From assembly GCA_949106495.1 (NCBI GenBank), contig CARYZD010000001.1, positions 186,001 to 250,000 on the forward strand: a stretch of 64,000 bases of DNA, in the 5' to 3' direction. Source of the stretch: an uncultured Clostridia bacterium (GTDB lineage: Bacteria; Bacillota; Clostridia; TANB77; CAG-465). A model generated the notes under the pieces. It had not been told where the DNA came from. It saw only the letters and a list, made by a program, of their open reading frames with translations, and made no database searches. Shown in pieces: positions 30,436-39,825 of the stretch (positions are counted from its first letter, which is position 1; every line of letters starts with the position of its first letter). The position numbers were made by a program, and so were the translations under genes.

Positions 30436-32313
30436 TTAATCTTCTACTTTATTTCTTTTTATAGATTTTGCAACTACTAATGTTACTACACCTATAATAA
30501 GTAGTAATATTGCACCTATTCCACCTGTTAATGGTAAATTAAGTGGTTTTCTATTTACTACTTTAACATCTACTGTATGAGTTGTTTTTCCAACAGAAAC
30601 TCTTACTGGATTTCTAAGTAAAGAATATGGTTTTTGTTCACCATCTTCCTCGTAAGTTGGTGTTTGTGTTTCAACAAGCCAATAATCTTTTGGAGTTTCA
30701 TCATCATTATATGCTAAACCATTTATTACTGCGTAACCATCTGCTCCACTTGTAACCTCAATATCTTCTCCATTTGTACCTTTTATAAAAGTTTTAGATC
30801 TAGCATCTGCTTCACTTGCTGCAATTTTAAACTTTGCTCCTTGTAAAGGAGTATTTGCTGAATCTACTTTAAATATTTTTAATCCACCTGTTAATACTTT
30901 TGTTGTATCATCTGTTGTAGATTTACTTTCTTGATTTTCATCTTTATTAGTTGAATACTCTAAAGAAGCAGTATTTATATTTCCATCTCCACCTACAACA
31001 AAGTTTTGATTAAAAGTAGCATTATATGTTATGATAATATTACTATATTTTAAAGATTCATCATCATAATTATCATCTATATACAATTTTGCTGTACTTA
31101 GATTTAATACAAATTCAAGTCCTGTACTACTTGATGTGATAGTATAACATTCGGGAGCAATTGTCTCAACTCCAGAGTCTGTAGTTCCCTCAACTATAAT
31201 ACTATTTGGGTCAAGTGTTAAACCACTTGCTATAGTATCAGTTATTTTATACATAGCATCAAATTGTAAAAGTGCTATAGTTTTTGGTAAGTCTGCTGTA
31301 ATTTTAAATGTAACATTATCTGTTGCATTCATGCTTACTATGTCGACAAGATTTCCCGCTTTATCTTGTACTTTTTTATCTATTGTAGGCTTATCATTTA
31401 ACCAAGTTATTTTTGTTAATATATCTTCATTTTCAACTTTTATTAAATCTTTTTCAAATTTCATTGCACCAACTTCACCTGGAAATGGTTGGAATATCTC
31501 ATGTAAAGTATCACTATAATTTGTATGTACTACACCTTCTGCATCAACATATAATAATAATCCTGTAAAATATTGAGTTAGTATATATCCATCTGGTACT
31601 GAAACTTCTTCTAATAAATAAATACCATAATTATCTTGAATATCACCTTTTTCATATTTATGTGTTAAATTCTCAATTTTTATCTTTCCATTACTGTCTG
31701 TTGTTAAAGTTATTGCATTATCTCTATCTTCTTGAGTTGTAGTATATCCATGATGATTACCATCATTTCTTACCTGATAAGTTGCCTTTGTTAATTTAAA
31801 ACTAACACCTTCTACTGGTTCATTTCTTTGATTTAATTTAGTAACTTCTACACTACCATAAGCAGTTTTAATCTTTGGTTCAACAGTAACATCATAAATA
31901 AAGCCTGAACCTTGTGTATTTGTTCTTGGAATATCTACTAAAAAGCTTTCATAACTTACTGCACCATTAGGTACTTCTGTAACTTTAGCATAATATCTTC
32001 CAAACTCTAAATTTTGAAATAGTGCCATTCCACTATCATTTGTTGTTTGTGTCTCTCCAGTTATAGAATTATTTGTAATATAGCTTTCAGCCGCTTCTGT
32101 ATTTTCAGTAGATTCATCTACCTTATATAATACATATTTTATTCCCTTTAAAACTGGATTTGTTGTAATATCTCCATTTTTTTGTTCATGACAAATAATT
32201 GTAAGTGAACCTGTAGTAGGTTCTACTGCATTAACATTTAATTTAACAACACTTGCAATTATAATAAATAATGTTAAAAGTATTCTACTATGTTTTTTTA
32301 TTATATTTTTCAT
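30436..32313 (-). CDS. LPxTG pilin with SpaA-type isopeptide domains
   Basis: A 625-residue surface protein: signal peptide (1-28), SpaA-like Ig domains (about 33-140, 152-280 and 480-580), a fimbrial isopeptide D2-type domain (about 300-470) and a C-terminal sorting signal LPLTG (about 593-597), hydrophobic segment and KRNKVED tail. VTVEPK near 147 resembles the pilin-motif lysine used for polymerisation, and KL at the starts of the SpaA domains are candidate isopeptide lysines. Sortase C downstream would build the fibre. Likely a role in adhesion. Confidence 0.9.
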   Translation of the reverse strand: MKNIIKKHSRILLTLFIIIASVVKLNVNAVEPTTGSLTIICHEQKNGDITTNPVLKGIKYVLYKVDESTENTEAAESYITNNSITGETQTTNDSGMALFQNLEFGRYYAKVTEVPNGAVSYESFLVDIPRTNTQGSGFIYDVTVEPKIKTAYGSVEVTKLNQRNEPVEGVSFKLTKATYQVRNDGNHHGYTTTQEDRDNAITLTTDSNGKIKIENLTHKYEKGDIQDNYGIYLLEEVSVPDGYILTQYFTGLLLYVDAEGVVHTNYSDTLHEIFQPFPGEVGAMKFEKDLIKVENEDILTKITWLNDKPTIDKKVQDKAGNLVDIVSMNATDNVTFKITADLPKTIALLQFDAMYKITDTIASGLTLDPNSIIVEGTTDSGVETIAPECYTITSSSTGLEFVLNLSTAKLYIDDNYDDESLKYSNIIITYNATFNQNFVVGGDGNINTASLEYSTNKDENQESKSTTDDTTKVLTGGLKIFKVDSANTPLQGAKFKIAASEADARSKTFIKGTNGEDIEVTSGADGYAVINGLAYNDDETPKDYWLVETQTPTYEEDGEQKPYSLLRNPVRVSVGKTTHTVDVKVVNRKPLNLPLTGGIGAILLLIIGVVTLVVAKSIKRNKVED

Positions 32314-32415
32314 ATATTTCCTCCTATTTTTTATAATAAATACTTTTTCAATAATTGTATATTTATTACTATTATTTTTCTTTTAGAGCAAATATATACA
32401 TTAAAATTTTAAATT

Positions 32416-32442
32416 AAAAATAAGCCAGATTAAATCTGACTT
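32416..32442 (-). terminator. Terminator of the gene ending at 32458
   Basis: AAGTCAGAT and ATCTGGCTT (minus strand, one U-G) with loop TTA, followed by ATTTTTAATTT. Confidence 0.75.
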
Positions 32443-32457
32443 ACTTATAGTTTTAAT

Positions 32458-33309
32458 TTATTTTTGTTTTTCAAATTTACTAACTCTATATTTAGAATCT
32501 GTTTTAGTAAATGTATACTTAACAGTCTCAAGACTACTAGAATCTATTTTTTTCTCATCTATTAAAGATTTCACATATTCTATCTCATCAGCTTCTAAAA
32601 AGTTTATATCTTTTGCTTCACTAAAAGCCATTGTTGACTTAGCTTTATCATAATATAGGCTTATTTTAATAGAGCTTTCAATTGATTCCATTGCTATATC
32701 TTTTGTTACATAAAGTCTATATGCTAACATTTCTATTCTATCAGAATATTCAGTTACTTTATATGGTGTTTCTAAAACATAGCCTATGCTTCCTGTGGCA
32801 AACCCTCTAGGAATTATAACATAAGAATTAGTACTTTCATCAAAAGAAAGAATATCTTCTACTTGTTTTTCTGATATTGTTGAATCAGCAAATGTTTGTG
32901 AAATAACTGTATTCATATCTTCAGGTAAAATATATGAATTATTTGATTCTTCAGAATATTGTAAATATTGTTTATATTCTTCTTTTCTATATATTTTATC
33001 TAATGTAGATAATAATTTTACTTTATCACTTATTCCATTTCTATCCAACTCATTTGTAATATCGCTAGAATAAATTTCTGAATATTTAATTAATTCTTTT
33101 AATTGAATACCTATTCTACTATTTACATTAATATTTTGTCCTCTTTCTTCTCTTTCCACTACTTCTTCATTAACAGGAACATTCTCTTCTGTTTTTTCTT
33201 CTGCTTTTTTATTCTCTTTAACTTTAGAATTAATAGCTATATATCCAAAACAAATTACTGCAGATAAAATTAATATTGTACAAACAATAGTTATAGTTTT
33301 ATTTCTCAT
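32458..33309 (-). CDS. Hypothetical membrane-anchored protein
   Basis: A 283-residue protein with one N-terminal membrane segment (about 7-27), an acidic linker (KKAEEKTEENVPVNEEVVER) and an extracytoplasmic domain of about 220 residues with mixed strands and helices. No conserved motif is seen. It lies 15 bases behind recO in the same direction, so it may be co-transcribed with era-yqzL-recO. No family is recognised. Confidence 0.6.
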   Translation of the reverse strand: MRNKTITIVCTILILSAVICFGYIAINSKVKENKKAEEKTEENVPVNEEVVEREERGQNINVNSRIGIQLKELIKYSEIYSSDITNELDRNGISDKVKLLSTLDKIYRKEEYKQYLQYSEESNNSYILPEDMNTVISQTFADSTISEKQVEDILSFDESTNSYVIIPRGFATGSIGYVLETPYKVTEYSDRIEMLAYRLYVTKDIAMESIESSIKISLYYDKAKSTMAFSEAKDINFLEADEIEYVKSLIDEKKIDSSSLETVKYTFTKTDSKYRVSKFEKQK

Positions 33310-33324
33310 CTTTCCCCTCCTATA

Positions 33325-34047
33325 TCATAATCCACTAATCATTGCATCAGTAAAAACTTGTCCAAATAATTCAAAATCTGTATAACTTTTAAGTTCAAAA
33401 GAAAAAATCTTTTTAACTTCTACTCTCATAACATAAAAAATCGCATTATATGTTGCTTTAGAAATTCTAATTATTCTCTTTTTATCTACTGCTTTTCTAC
33501 ATTCCTCACATAAAAAAACATTATCTATAAAATCATAATATACAAATTCCTCATTTTCTTCAAGTAATGGTTTAGAACAACTTGTACACTTATCCTGTCT
33601 TGGAGCAAATCCAAGTAATGCAAATAATTTTATTTTAAAAGCATTTATAATAAGTCTTTTATCCTTATCCATTTTGTCTAAAACATAAATTGTATTTAAA
33701 AATAGCTGTAATATTTTTTCACAGTCCTGGTTTTCATCTGTAACTAAATTTAAAAGCTTAGTAATATCAAAAACTAATTGAAGTTTATCAAAATCAACTC
33801 TTAAATTATAAAATGTATTAATAACAGACGCTGAGTTTAAATAAAAATATCCAGTATTTTGATATAATACAAACTCGCTATAAACTAAAAATTGTGAGCT
33901 TGCAAGAAGTGGGCTGTTAGTTTTTTTAGCACCTTTTGCTATTGCTGAAACTTTACCTAATGAATCTGTTAGTATTGTTATAATTTTATCATTATCTTTA
34001 TATGTTACTTCTCTTATTACTATTCCTTTCACTTTGATAAGTTTCAT
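33325..34047 (-). CDS. recO: DNA repair protein RecO
   Basis: A 240-residue protein with the N-terminal OB fold (KVKGIVIREVTYKDNDKIIT at 4-23) and a helical domain with a zinc site: CTSC at about 157-160 and CEEC at about 182-185. RecO anneals SSB-coated DNA and loads RecA in the RecFOR pathway. It follows era and yqzL, the usual Firmicutes order. Confidence 0.95.
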   Translation of the reverse strand: MKLIKVKGIVIREVTYKDNDKIITILTDSLGKVSAIAKGAKKTNSPLLASSQFLVYSEFVLYQNTGYFYLNSASVINTFYNLRVDFDKLQLVFDITKLLNLVTDENQDCEKILQLFLNTIYVLDKMDKDKRLIINAFKIKLFALLGFAPRQDKCTSCSKPLLEENEEFVYYDFIDNVFLCEECRKAVDKKRIIRISKATYNAIFYVMRVEVKKIFSFELKSYTDFELFGQVFTDAMISGL

Positions 34048-34168
34048 TTATTATTTCACCCTTTTTCTCATTTATTTCATTGTTTATTGCTTCTATTTTT
34101 TTATACTCCATAAATGTTTCAATATTCCCAGTTTTTACAAATTGATTCCATGCAAAATTTTTATACAT
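33998..34168 (-). CDS. yqzL: YqzL family small protein (56 aa)
   Basis: A frame of 56 codons with binding site GAGGTG. The start MYKNFAWNQFVKTGNIETFM matches the YqzL pattern (aromatic-rich start, then TGNIEAYLLYK-like helix). YqzL genes regularly lie between era and recO in Bacilli and Clostridia; the function is unknown. The 3' end overlaps the start of recO by 50 bases in another frame, longer than usual. Confidence 0.75.
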   Translation of the reverse strand: MYKNFAWNQFVKTGNIETFMEYKKIEAINNEINEKKGEIINETYQSERNSNKRSNI

Positions 34169-34217
34169 ATAAACACCTCATATTAGTATTATATGTTAAA
34201 ATTCTACATCAATACAA

Positions 34218-35132
34218 TTATATTTTAGATTTAATATTTCCAAGATAATTTTCATTATCTTGCCAATCTGGTCTAACTTTAACCCATAATTTTAAGTTTA
34301 CTTTATCTTCAAGCATATTTTCTATATCAATTCTCGCTTGAGTACCAATTTTTTTAAGCATTGCTCCATCTTTTCCAATAACAATACCTTTATGTGACAT
34401 TTTTTCACATATTATATTTACATCTATATCATAAACAGCTTGTTTTTCTCTATTTTTTCTTTTTTTAAATCTTTCAACTTCAACTTTTATTCCATGTGGA
34501 ACTTCTTCTTCTAAATTATTTAAAGCCTTTTCACGAATTATCTCTTCAATAATTTCTCTTTCTGTAATATCTGTAATCTCATCCTCTGCATATATTAAAT
34601 CACCTTCTGGTAAATATTTCTCTATACATTCTTTTAATATATCAAGACCATCTTGTTTATATACAGATATAGGAATAATTTCTTTAAATTCTCCTCCAAC
34701 AGATTTAAAATATTCATTATATATTGTTATTATTTTTAATATTTTACCTTTTTCTATTTTATCTATTTTATTAATACATAATATTACATTATTCTTTTTA
34801 CTTGCAATATTTTGCATAATAGTCTCATTAGATTTATCTATTGTTGGTCTAGTACCATCTACCATATATACAATTACATCTACAGATTGAATTGCACTCT
34901 CAACATTTTTCATCATGTACTCTCCCATTTTATCTTTTGGTACATGAACTCCTGGTGTATCTATTAAAATCATTTGAGATTTTTCATCAGTTATTATCCC
35001 TTTAATATTAAATCTAGTTGTTTGTGGCTTTGGTGTTGTTATTGCTACTTTAAAACCAACTAATTTATTTACTAACGTAGATTTTCCAGCATTTGGTTTT
35101 CCAACTACTGTAATATATCCAGATTTAAACAT
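34218..35132 (-). CDS. era: GTPase Era
   Basis: A 304-residue GTPase with G1 GKPNAGKST, G3 DTPG, G4 NKID and a C-terminal KH domain (GIVIGKDGAMLKKIGTQARI). Era binds the 3' end of 16S rRNA and assists 30S assembly. I start at ATG 35132, behind a perfect GGAGG; the frame extends to 35183 without a binding site. Confidence 0.97.
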   Translation of the reverse strand: MFKSGYITVVGKPNAGKSTLVNKLVGFKVAITTPKPQTTRFNIKGIITDEKSQMILIDTPGVHVPKDKMGEYMMKNVESAIQSVDVIVYMVDGTRPTIDKSNETIMQNIASKKNNVILCINKIDKIEKGKILKIITIYNEYFKSVGGEFKEIIPISVYKQDGLDILKECIEKYLPEGDLIYAEDEITDITEREIIEEIIREKALNNLEEEVPHGIKVEVERFKKRKNREKQAVYDIDVNIICEKMSHKGIVIGKDGAMLKKIGTQARIDIENMLEDKVNLKLWVKVRPDWQDNENYLGNIKSKI

Positions 35133-35348
35133 ACTTTTTTTCCTCCATGAGAGTATTATACCAAAAAAGGTAAAAAAATACAATTAAAATTTTTTAATTA
35201 ATTTTTAACACTTTTTTGTAATTGTTAACATAACAATTGACATTTTATGTCATTTATGTTATAATGTAATAGTAATAAACCTGCTTCAAAATATAACTTA
35301 CTATGTTATATTTTTTTATGTATAAAATAATTTTTAGGAGGAATGAAA

Positions 35349-36113
35349 ATGAAATCTTTGTTTAAAAACATACTAAACATGTTTTTAACAAAAGAGAATG
35401 AGGTGCAAGCTATTATAACTGGTTACGATTTCGTAACTAACAGCTTAGTCGCACAAGTAGGAAACAAAAGAGCTTATATTGCTCGAGAGGATATTTCAAT
35501 ATATCAAAAAGACACAAATGAAAATGTACATAAATTGCTTGGTAGTGTAATTAATGCTATAGTAATTAAAGAAAATAATGATGATATGTTGTTATCTCGT
35601 AAAGCATATATGCAAAAAAGAATAGAAAGATTGCAAAAAGGAGACAAAGTTATTGCAACAATAGTATCTGCTTCAGATAACGCACTTTATCTTGAATTCG
35701 ATGAAGGTCTAATTGGTAAAATGTATTTAAATCAAATTACTTCTTCCAAAGTAGAAAAACCATTAGACTTATATAATATTGGAGACAAAATAAAATGTGT
35801 TATACATAAAAAGCAAGAAGATGGTAGATTTCTATTATCTAGACTTTCTCTTTATAAAGGTGTTAATCTTAATATAAAACGTAATAATGTTTTAAAATGT
35901 AGAATAACTCAAAAGTTAAGAGAAAATGATGGATACTTTGTTGAAGTACTTGACAATCCTTACTATTCAGGAATTTTTGATATAACTGAATACAATATGT
36001 ATAAATGTTACAATATTGGAGATACAGTTAGTCTTAGAATTTTAGAAATCAAACCTGAAAAACAGCTAAAATTTTCTACTTACATAAAAACAGTAAAAAA
36101 TAATGTGTCGTAA
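35349..36113 (+). CDS. S1 RNA-binding domain protein
   Basis: A 254-residue protein with three S1/OB-like repeats (about 18-80, 95-165 with QKGDKVIATIVSASDNALYL, and 178-245). The last region matches KCRITQKLRENDGYFVEVLD. It probably binds RNA in the cytoplasm, but no specific family such as CvfB or ribosomal S1 fits fully. ATG 35349 has AGGAGG at good distance; ATG 35343 is too close. It is divergent from era and its own terminator overlaps its stop codon. Confidence 0.75.
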   Translation: MKSLFKNILNMFLTKENEVQAIITGYDFVTNSLVAQVGNKRAYIAREDISIYQKDTNENVHKLLGSVINAIVIKENNDDMLLSRKAYMQKRIERLQKGDKVIATIVSASDNALYLEFDEGLIGKMYLNQITSSKVEKPLDLYNIGDKIKCVIHKKQEDGRFLLSRLSLYKGVNLNIKRNNVLKCRITQKLRENDGYFVEVLDNPYYSGIFDITEYNMYKCYNIGDTVSLRILEIKPEKQLKFSTYIKTVKNNVS

Positions 36114-36130
36114 TAACGGCGCATTTTTTT
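36102..36130 (+). terminator. Terminator of the S1-domain gene
   Basis: AATGTGTCGT pairs with ACGGCGCATT (two G-U) around AATA, followed by seven T. It includes the stop codon of the gene. Confidence 0.8.
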
Positions 36131-36183
36131 AACATTTTATATATTTTTTCATATAATATATTAGACTTATTAGAGGTGATTAT

Positions 36184-36504
36184 ATGGAGAGCTTATGTTA
36201 TAACATTGCTGTTAGACAAATAAAATGCCAAAATGGCATTTCACTAACAACAGATAATGTTTACACAAATGTAGAAAATGACGCACAAATATTACTTGCT
36301 TATGGTTATGTATTAAATATAGTATCTAAAAATACTAATAGCGTAACTATCTCACTATATAATTTTGAATTACTTGAAACAGTTAAATTTAATATTCCAA
36401 ATGATGAATATAGAACCTTTGATTTACCTTTATATAATGGAACATTTGTTGTATTAATTGGAGTATCTAGAAATACTTGTCCTTGTCCAAGGTTATTGAG
36501 GTGA
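36184..36504 (+). CDS. Hypothetical beta-rich protein (106 aa), first of a related pair
   Basis: A 106-residue protein with alternating hydrophobic/polar strands (GYVLNIVSKNTNSVTISLYN near 45-64) and cysteines at the N-terminus (C5, C16) and near the end (CPCP at 99-102). It resembles the next protein in the central GYVLN(I/V)(V/L)S...ISLYN/IIIQN region and in length, so the two are probably old duplicates. No signal peptide. The function and family are unknown. Ribosome binding site AGAGGTG. Confidence 0.55.
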   Translation: MESLCYNIAVRQIKCQNGISLTTDNVYTNVENDAQILLAYGYVLNIVSKNTNSVTISLYNFELLETVKFNIPNDEYRTFDLPLYNGTFVVLIGVSRNTCPCPRLLR

Positions 36505-36510
36505 TAAAAA

Positions 36511-36792
36511 ATGATAGTAAATTTAAATATTAATGATACATTCTGTACTCAGTGCTATAAAAATTCTATAGAAAAAAACGAACAAATAACATCACGAGAT
36601 ACATCAATAGAGCTTCAAAATAATTATTTACTAAATGTATTAAGTGTAACTAATATAACATGTAGCATTATAATTCAAAATGGAAACTGCGTTATAATTC
36701 GTAAAATATTATTGGGTGTTCCAACAAGTATACTTATTCCATCAAAATGCTCACATATTGTTACTATAACAATAAATAGCATAACTCAATAA
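36511..36792 (+). CDS. Hypothetical beta-rich protein (93 aa), second of a related pair
   Basis: A 93-residue protein, 6 bases behind its relative and with binding site GAGGTG. Central strands (NYLLNVLSVTNITCSIIIQN) align with the first protein, and it has CTQC at 12-15. The cysteine pairs could bind metal or form disulfides. Together with the gene before it this is a small two-gene unit between the S1 gene and smpB. Function unknown. Confidence 0.55.
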   Translation: MIVNLNINDTFCTQCYKNSIEKNEQITSRDTSIELQNNYLLNVLSVTNITCSIIIQNGNCVIIRKILLGVPTSILIPSKCSHIVTITINSITQ

Positions 36793-36810
36793 TATATATT
36801 AAAATATAAA

Positions 36811-36836
36811 AAAAGCTAGTTAAAAAACTAGCTTTT
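36811..36836. terminator. Bidirectional terminator between the small gene pair and smpB
   Basis: AAAAGCTAGTT pairs with AACTAGCTTTT around an A-rich loop; it contains the smpB stop codon. Confidence 0.85.
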
Positions 36837-37289
36837 AAATGCATTTATTTGCTTTCTTGCCTCTTTTTCTTTAAGGCTCTCCCTTTTATCATATAACTTC
36901 TTTCCTTTACAAATGCAAAGTTCTACTTTAAACCATCTTCCTTTAGAATATAGTTTCGATGGAACTAGTGTATATCCACCTTGCTTTACATAGTTTAGTA
37001 TTTTTAGAACTTCTTTTTTATGTACAAGAAGTTTTCTATCTCTTAAAGGATTTACATTATATATATTTCCATGTTCATATGGACTAATATGCATATTTTT
37101 TAATATAATTTCATTATTTCTAATTAAAGCAAAACTATCTTTTAAGTTTGCCATTCCATCTCTAATAGATTTAACTTCTGTTCCTTTAAGCTCAATTCCA
37201 CATTCGTATTTCTCTATGATATCATATTTAAAATTTATTTCTCTATTTTTTATTTGTATATCATTTTTATTTATAAACTGCTTTTTCAT
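36828..37289 (-). CDS. smpB: SsrA-binding protein SmpB
   Basis: A 153-residue protein with the SmpB core (GIELKGTEVKSIRDGMANLK at about 32-51, then SPYEHGN and LLVHKKEVLKIL) and the basic C-terminal tail (KGKKLYDKRESLKEKEARK) that enters the ribosomal decoding site with tmRNA in trans-translation. No tmRNA gene is seen in this window. Confidence 0.97.
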   Translation of the reverse strand: MKKQFINKNDIQIKNREINFKYDIIEKYECGIELKGTEVKSIRDGMANLKDSFALIRNNEIILKNMHISPYEHGNIYNVNPLRDRKLLVHKKEVLKILNYVKQGGYTLVPSKLYSKGRWFKVELCICKGKKLYDKRESLKEKEARKQINAFKS

Positions 37290-37300
37290 TAAATCTCCTA

Positions 37301-38869
37301 TTAACTCTTTAATGCCTCTTCTAATATTTTATTATATATTTTTGTTATCTTAATATTTTTATTTGATAAATCTACTATTTCTTTCTTTAATAAACTAATT
37401 AAATTTTCAAGTTCAATTATAGAATCTATATTATTTTCTTCAATATATTTTTCTAAATTTTCTGGTAAATCTATGTATATATACTTTGTATATCCAAAAA
37501 TAGCATTATCTATATCTATTCCTGAATTTATCTCAGCTATAACAGCTGAAATTCTATCATTACTATTTTTTAATAACATATTTATATTGCTTGTATAGAA
37601 TTTATATTCTCTTGAAAGTACCTCTTTATATTTATTGTATATTATATTAATTTTTTTAGAATTTTCTTCAATTTTTTTTGCTTTCTCTTGTTTTAATTCC
37701 TCTTTTGTCTTTTCTTCTTTATCATCTTTGCTCTCTTCTACTTTTTCTTGATCATCTTTAATATTATTTTCTTTCTTTAATTCTGTAAGTTCCTTATTTA
37801 CTTCCTCTAACACTGTTTTTAAGTAATCTAAAGTTGCAATAGATGTCACTTCATAATTAACTGTTGTAATCTTTTCCTCTTTTCCTTCTTCAATTTTTTT
37901 TGTTACTTTTTTAGATGCTTCAATATATGAATTAATTGTAGATATTTTAGATTCATAGTTCTTTACTATATTTTCTAAAAATAACTTATAATCTATATCT
38001 TCTAAAGAAGATTCATAAAGGTTAGTAACATTAGTATTTAAATCTAATACATTTGATTCATTTGTTAACGAATTTCTTGTTAAAGTGTTTAAATCTGAAT
38101 CAAGAATAAGAGTATTTTTAGTACCATTTTTTATATTATATAAATCCTTAGCTAATTCTAAATACTTATTATATTGTTCATTAACATCAATACCTAAAAA
38201 TGAAAGTATTCTTATTTTATCTGATATTCCTACCAAATCATTGGATACTTTTCTTACTCTATCTTTAATATCTCTTATATTATTTTTTTTATCATTACTA
38301 ATATAATCTCTAAATATATTATTTGTTTGAGTATTAATATACTCATCTACACTATTTACTTGAGATAAATATTGTATACATTTGGCAAGAGTAATCTTTG
38401 ACTGTGGTAATGTCATAGTAGAATCTATATTTATTTCCTTTGTAGACATTACAATAGATGCTAGATATGAATCTGGTAATCTAATTTTTCTATTATTTAC
38501 TATATCTCTAATAGAATACTGTGATGCCACATCAGATGTAGATATATCTCTTTTTACTCTTAATTTATTTTCTACTACAGAAGTAAGACCAAACATTGGA
38601 GTATCAATATTTAATCTAATTGCTGGATAATATTCAAACTCTTTTTGTTCTTTAGAATTTGATATATTTTTATCCATTAAGTCTATTTTTTCATTAATTT
38701 CTTCTAAATAAGCATCAATTAATTTTAAAATCTCTTCTTTTTCTTTATCTTCACTAATTATATTATCATTATTATCTTTTATTTCATCTTCTGCATAAAT
38801 AACAGGCATTACTAAATTTAAAGAAAATGTTATTGTTAGTGCTATGAATAAAAATTTAATTTTTTTCAT
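37301..38869 (-). CDS. Exported coiled-coil protein, unknown function
   Basis: A 522-residue protein with a signal peptide (MKKIKFLFIALTITFSLNLV) and an almost wholly helical, highly charged remainder. It includes strong coiled-coil stretches at about 35-75 and 345-420 (with a lysine/glutamate low-complexity run). No enzymatic motif is visible. It lies 11 bases ahead of smpB in the same direction. It is probably extracytoplasmic, but no family is recognised. Confidence 0.6.
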   Translation of the reverse strand: MKKIKFLFIALTITFSLNLVMPVIYAEDEIKDNNDNIISEDKEKEEILKLIDAYLEEINEKIDLMDKNISNSKEQKEFEYYPAIRLNIDTPMFGLTSVVENKLRVKRDISTSDVASQYSIRDIVNNRKIRLPDSYLASIVMSTKEINIDSTMTLPQSKITLAKCIQYLSQVNSVDEYINTQTNNIFRDYISNDKKNNIRDIKDRVRKVSNDLVGISDKIRILSFLGIDVNEQYNKYLELAKDLYNIKNGTKNTLILDSDLNTLTRNSLTNESNVLDLNTNVTNLYESSLEDIDYKLFLENIVKNYESKISTINSYIEASKKVTKKIEEGKEEKITTVNYEVTSIATLDYLKTVLEEVNKELTELKKENNIKDDQEKVEESKDDKEEKTKEELKQEKAKKIEENSKKINIIYNKYKEVLSREYKFYTSNINMLLKNSNDRISAVIAEINSGIDIDNAIFGYTKYIYIDLPENLEKYIEENNIDSIIELENLISLLKKEIVDLSNKNIKITKIYNKILEEALKS

Positions 38870-38949
38870 TTGTACACTCCTTCTTTATTTTTGTGTATTA
38901 ATTATACCATGATTGTTGTTATATGTAAAGTTTGAATACTTCAATATGG

Positions 38950-39810
38950 CTAATTAATAAATGTAGAAAAATGGAAATTTGATATAGAAATATTCTCTTT
39001 AATTTCATTGATTAAATAATTTATTTTTTGATTAATATTTCCACCTCTTTTCAAATATCCTTCTTTCTTATTTAACATCATTAGCTCTGCAAAAATTTCT
39101 GCTCTATCTTCTTTTGCTGATACTTTAGAATATTTTGTTAAAAAATATGAAGTATTATTTTTATCTTCTGCCAAATATTTATTATATACATACTCATCTG
39201 TAAGTTTATCTATATTTTGTTCATATTTAAAATTAGTAGGATTATATGAATTCCAAGCATAATATAGAAATTTAACTTTATCTGACATATAATATTCTAA
39301 AACATGAAATAATTCATGATGTAGTGACCTTTCAAAATTTTCATTATTACTTAAAAAAACTCTATATTGATTTAGTGTATTTTTTGATGCTAAAGCTAAA
39401 TTATTATCATTAAAATTTGAAACAAGTAATATATATAAACTATATTTTTCTTCTTTAAAAATATCAAAAACATCTGATGGATATTTTTTAAAAGCACTAT
39501 ATATTATTTTCAAATTATTATTTACTATATTTACGTCTTCTTGCACATTCGCATTTACAGAAGATAAAAAACTTTTCTCTTCTTGCCCATAGCCTATAGT
39601 TATCCCATATTCCTTTTTTATTTTATTTATATAATATTTATTTTCTTGTTCAATACTACTTATCACATCTTTTTGATACAATATTTCTTCTAAACCAGAT
39701 GCAATATCTAATTCTTTAATTGTAAGAACTGTTAATCCTGCCATAAATACAAAAATAATAAAATATGTAAAAACAGAAAGCTTTCTTTTTCTTATTACTT
39801 TTCTTTGCAT
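38950..39810 (-). CDS. Putative membrane-anchored zinc metallopeptidase (HExxH)
   Basis: A 286-residue protein with an N-terminal membrane segment (about 13-32) and an external domain containing HHELFHVLEYYMSD, a HExxH zinc motif at about 168-172, and downstream AKEDRAEIFAELM (about 235-247) that could give the third, glutamate ligand of a gluzincin. It starts in a basic cytoplasmic tail (MQRKVIRKRKLS). Probably an exported or membrane-bound protease; the family is uncertain. It is next to a polytopic membrane protein gene, 15 bases away. Confidence 0.6.
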   Translation of the reverse strand: MQRKVIRKRKLSVFTYFIIFVFMAGLTVLTIKELDIASGLEEILYQKDVISSIEQENKYYINKIKKEYGITIGYGQEEKSFLSSVNANVQEDVNIVNNNLKIIYSAFKKYPSDVFDIFKEEKYSLYILLVSNFNDNNLALASKNTLNQYRVFLSNNENFERSLHHELFHVLEYYMSDKVKFLYYAWNSYNPTNFKYEQNIDKLTDEYVYNKYLAEDKNNTSYFLTKYSKVSAKEDRAEIFAELMMLNKKEGYLKRGGNINQKINYLINEIKENISISNFHFSTFIN

Positions 39811-39825
39811 TTTTCCTCCAAATAA

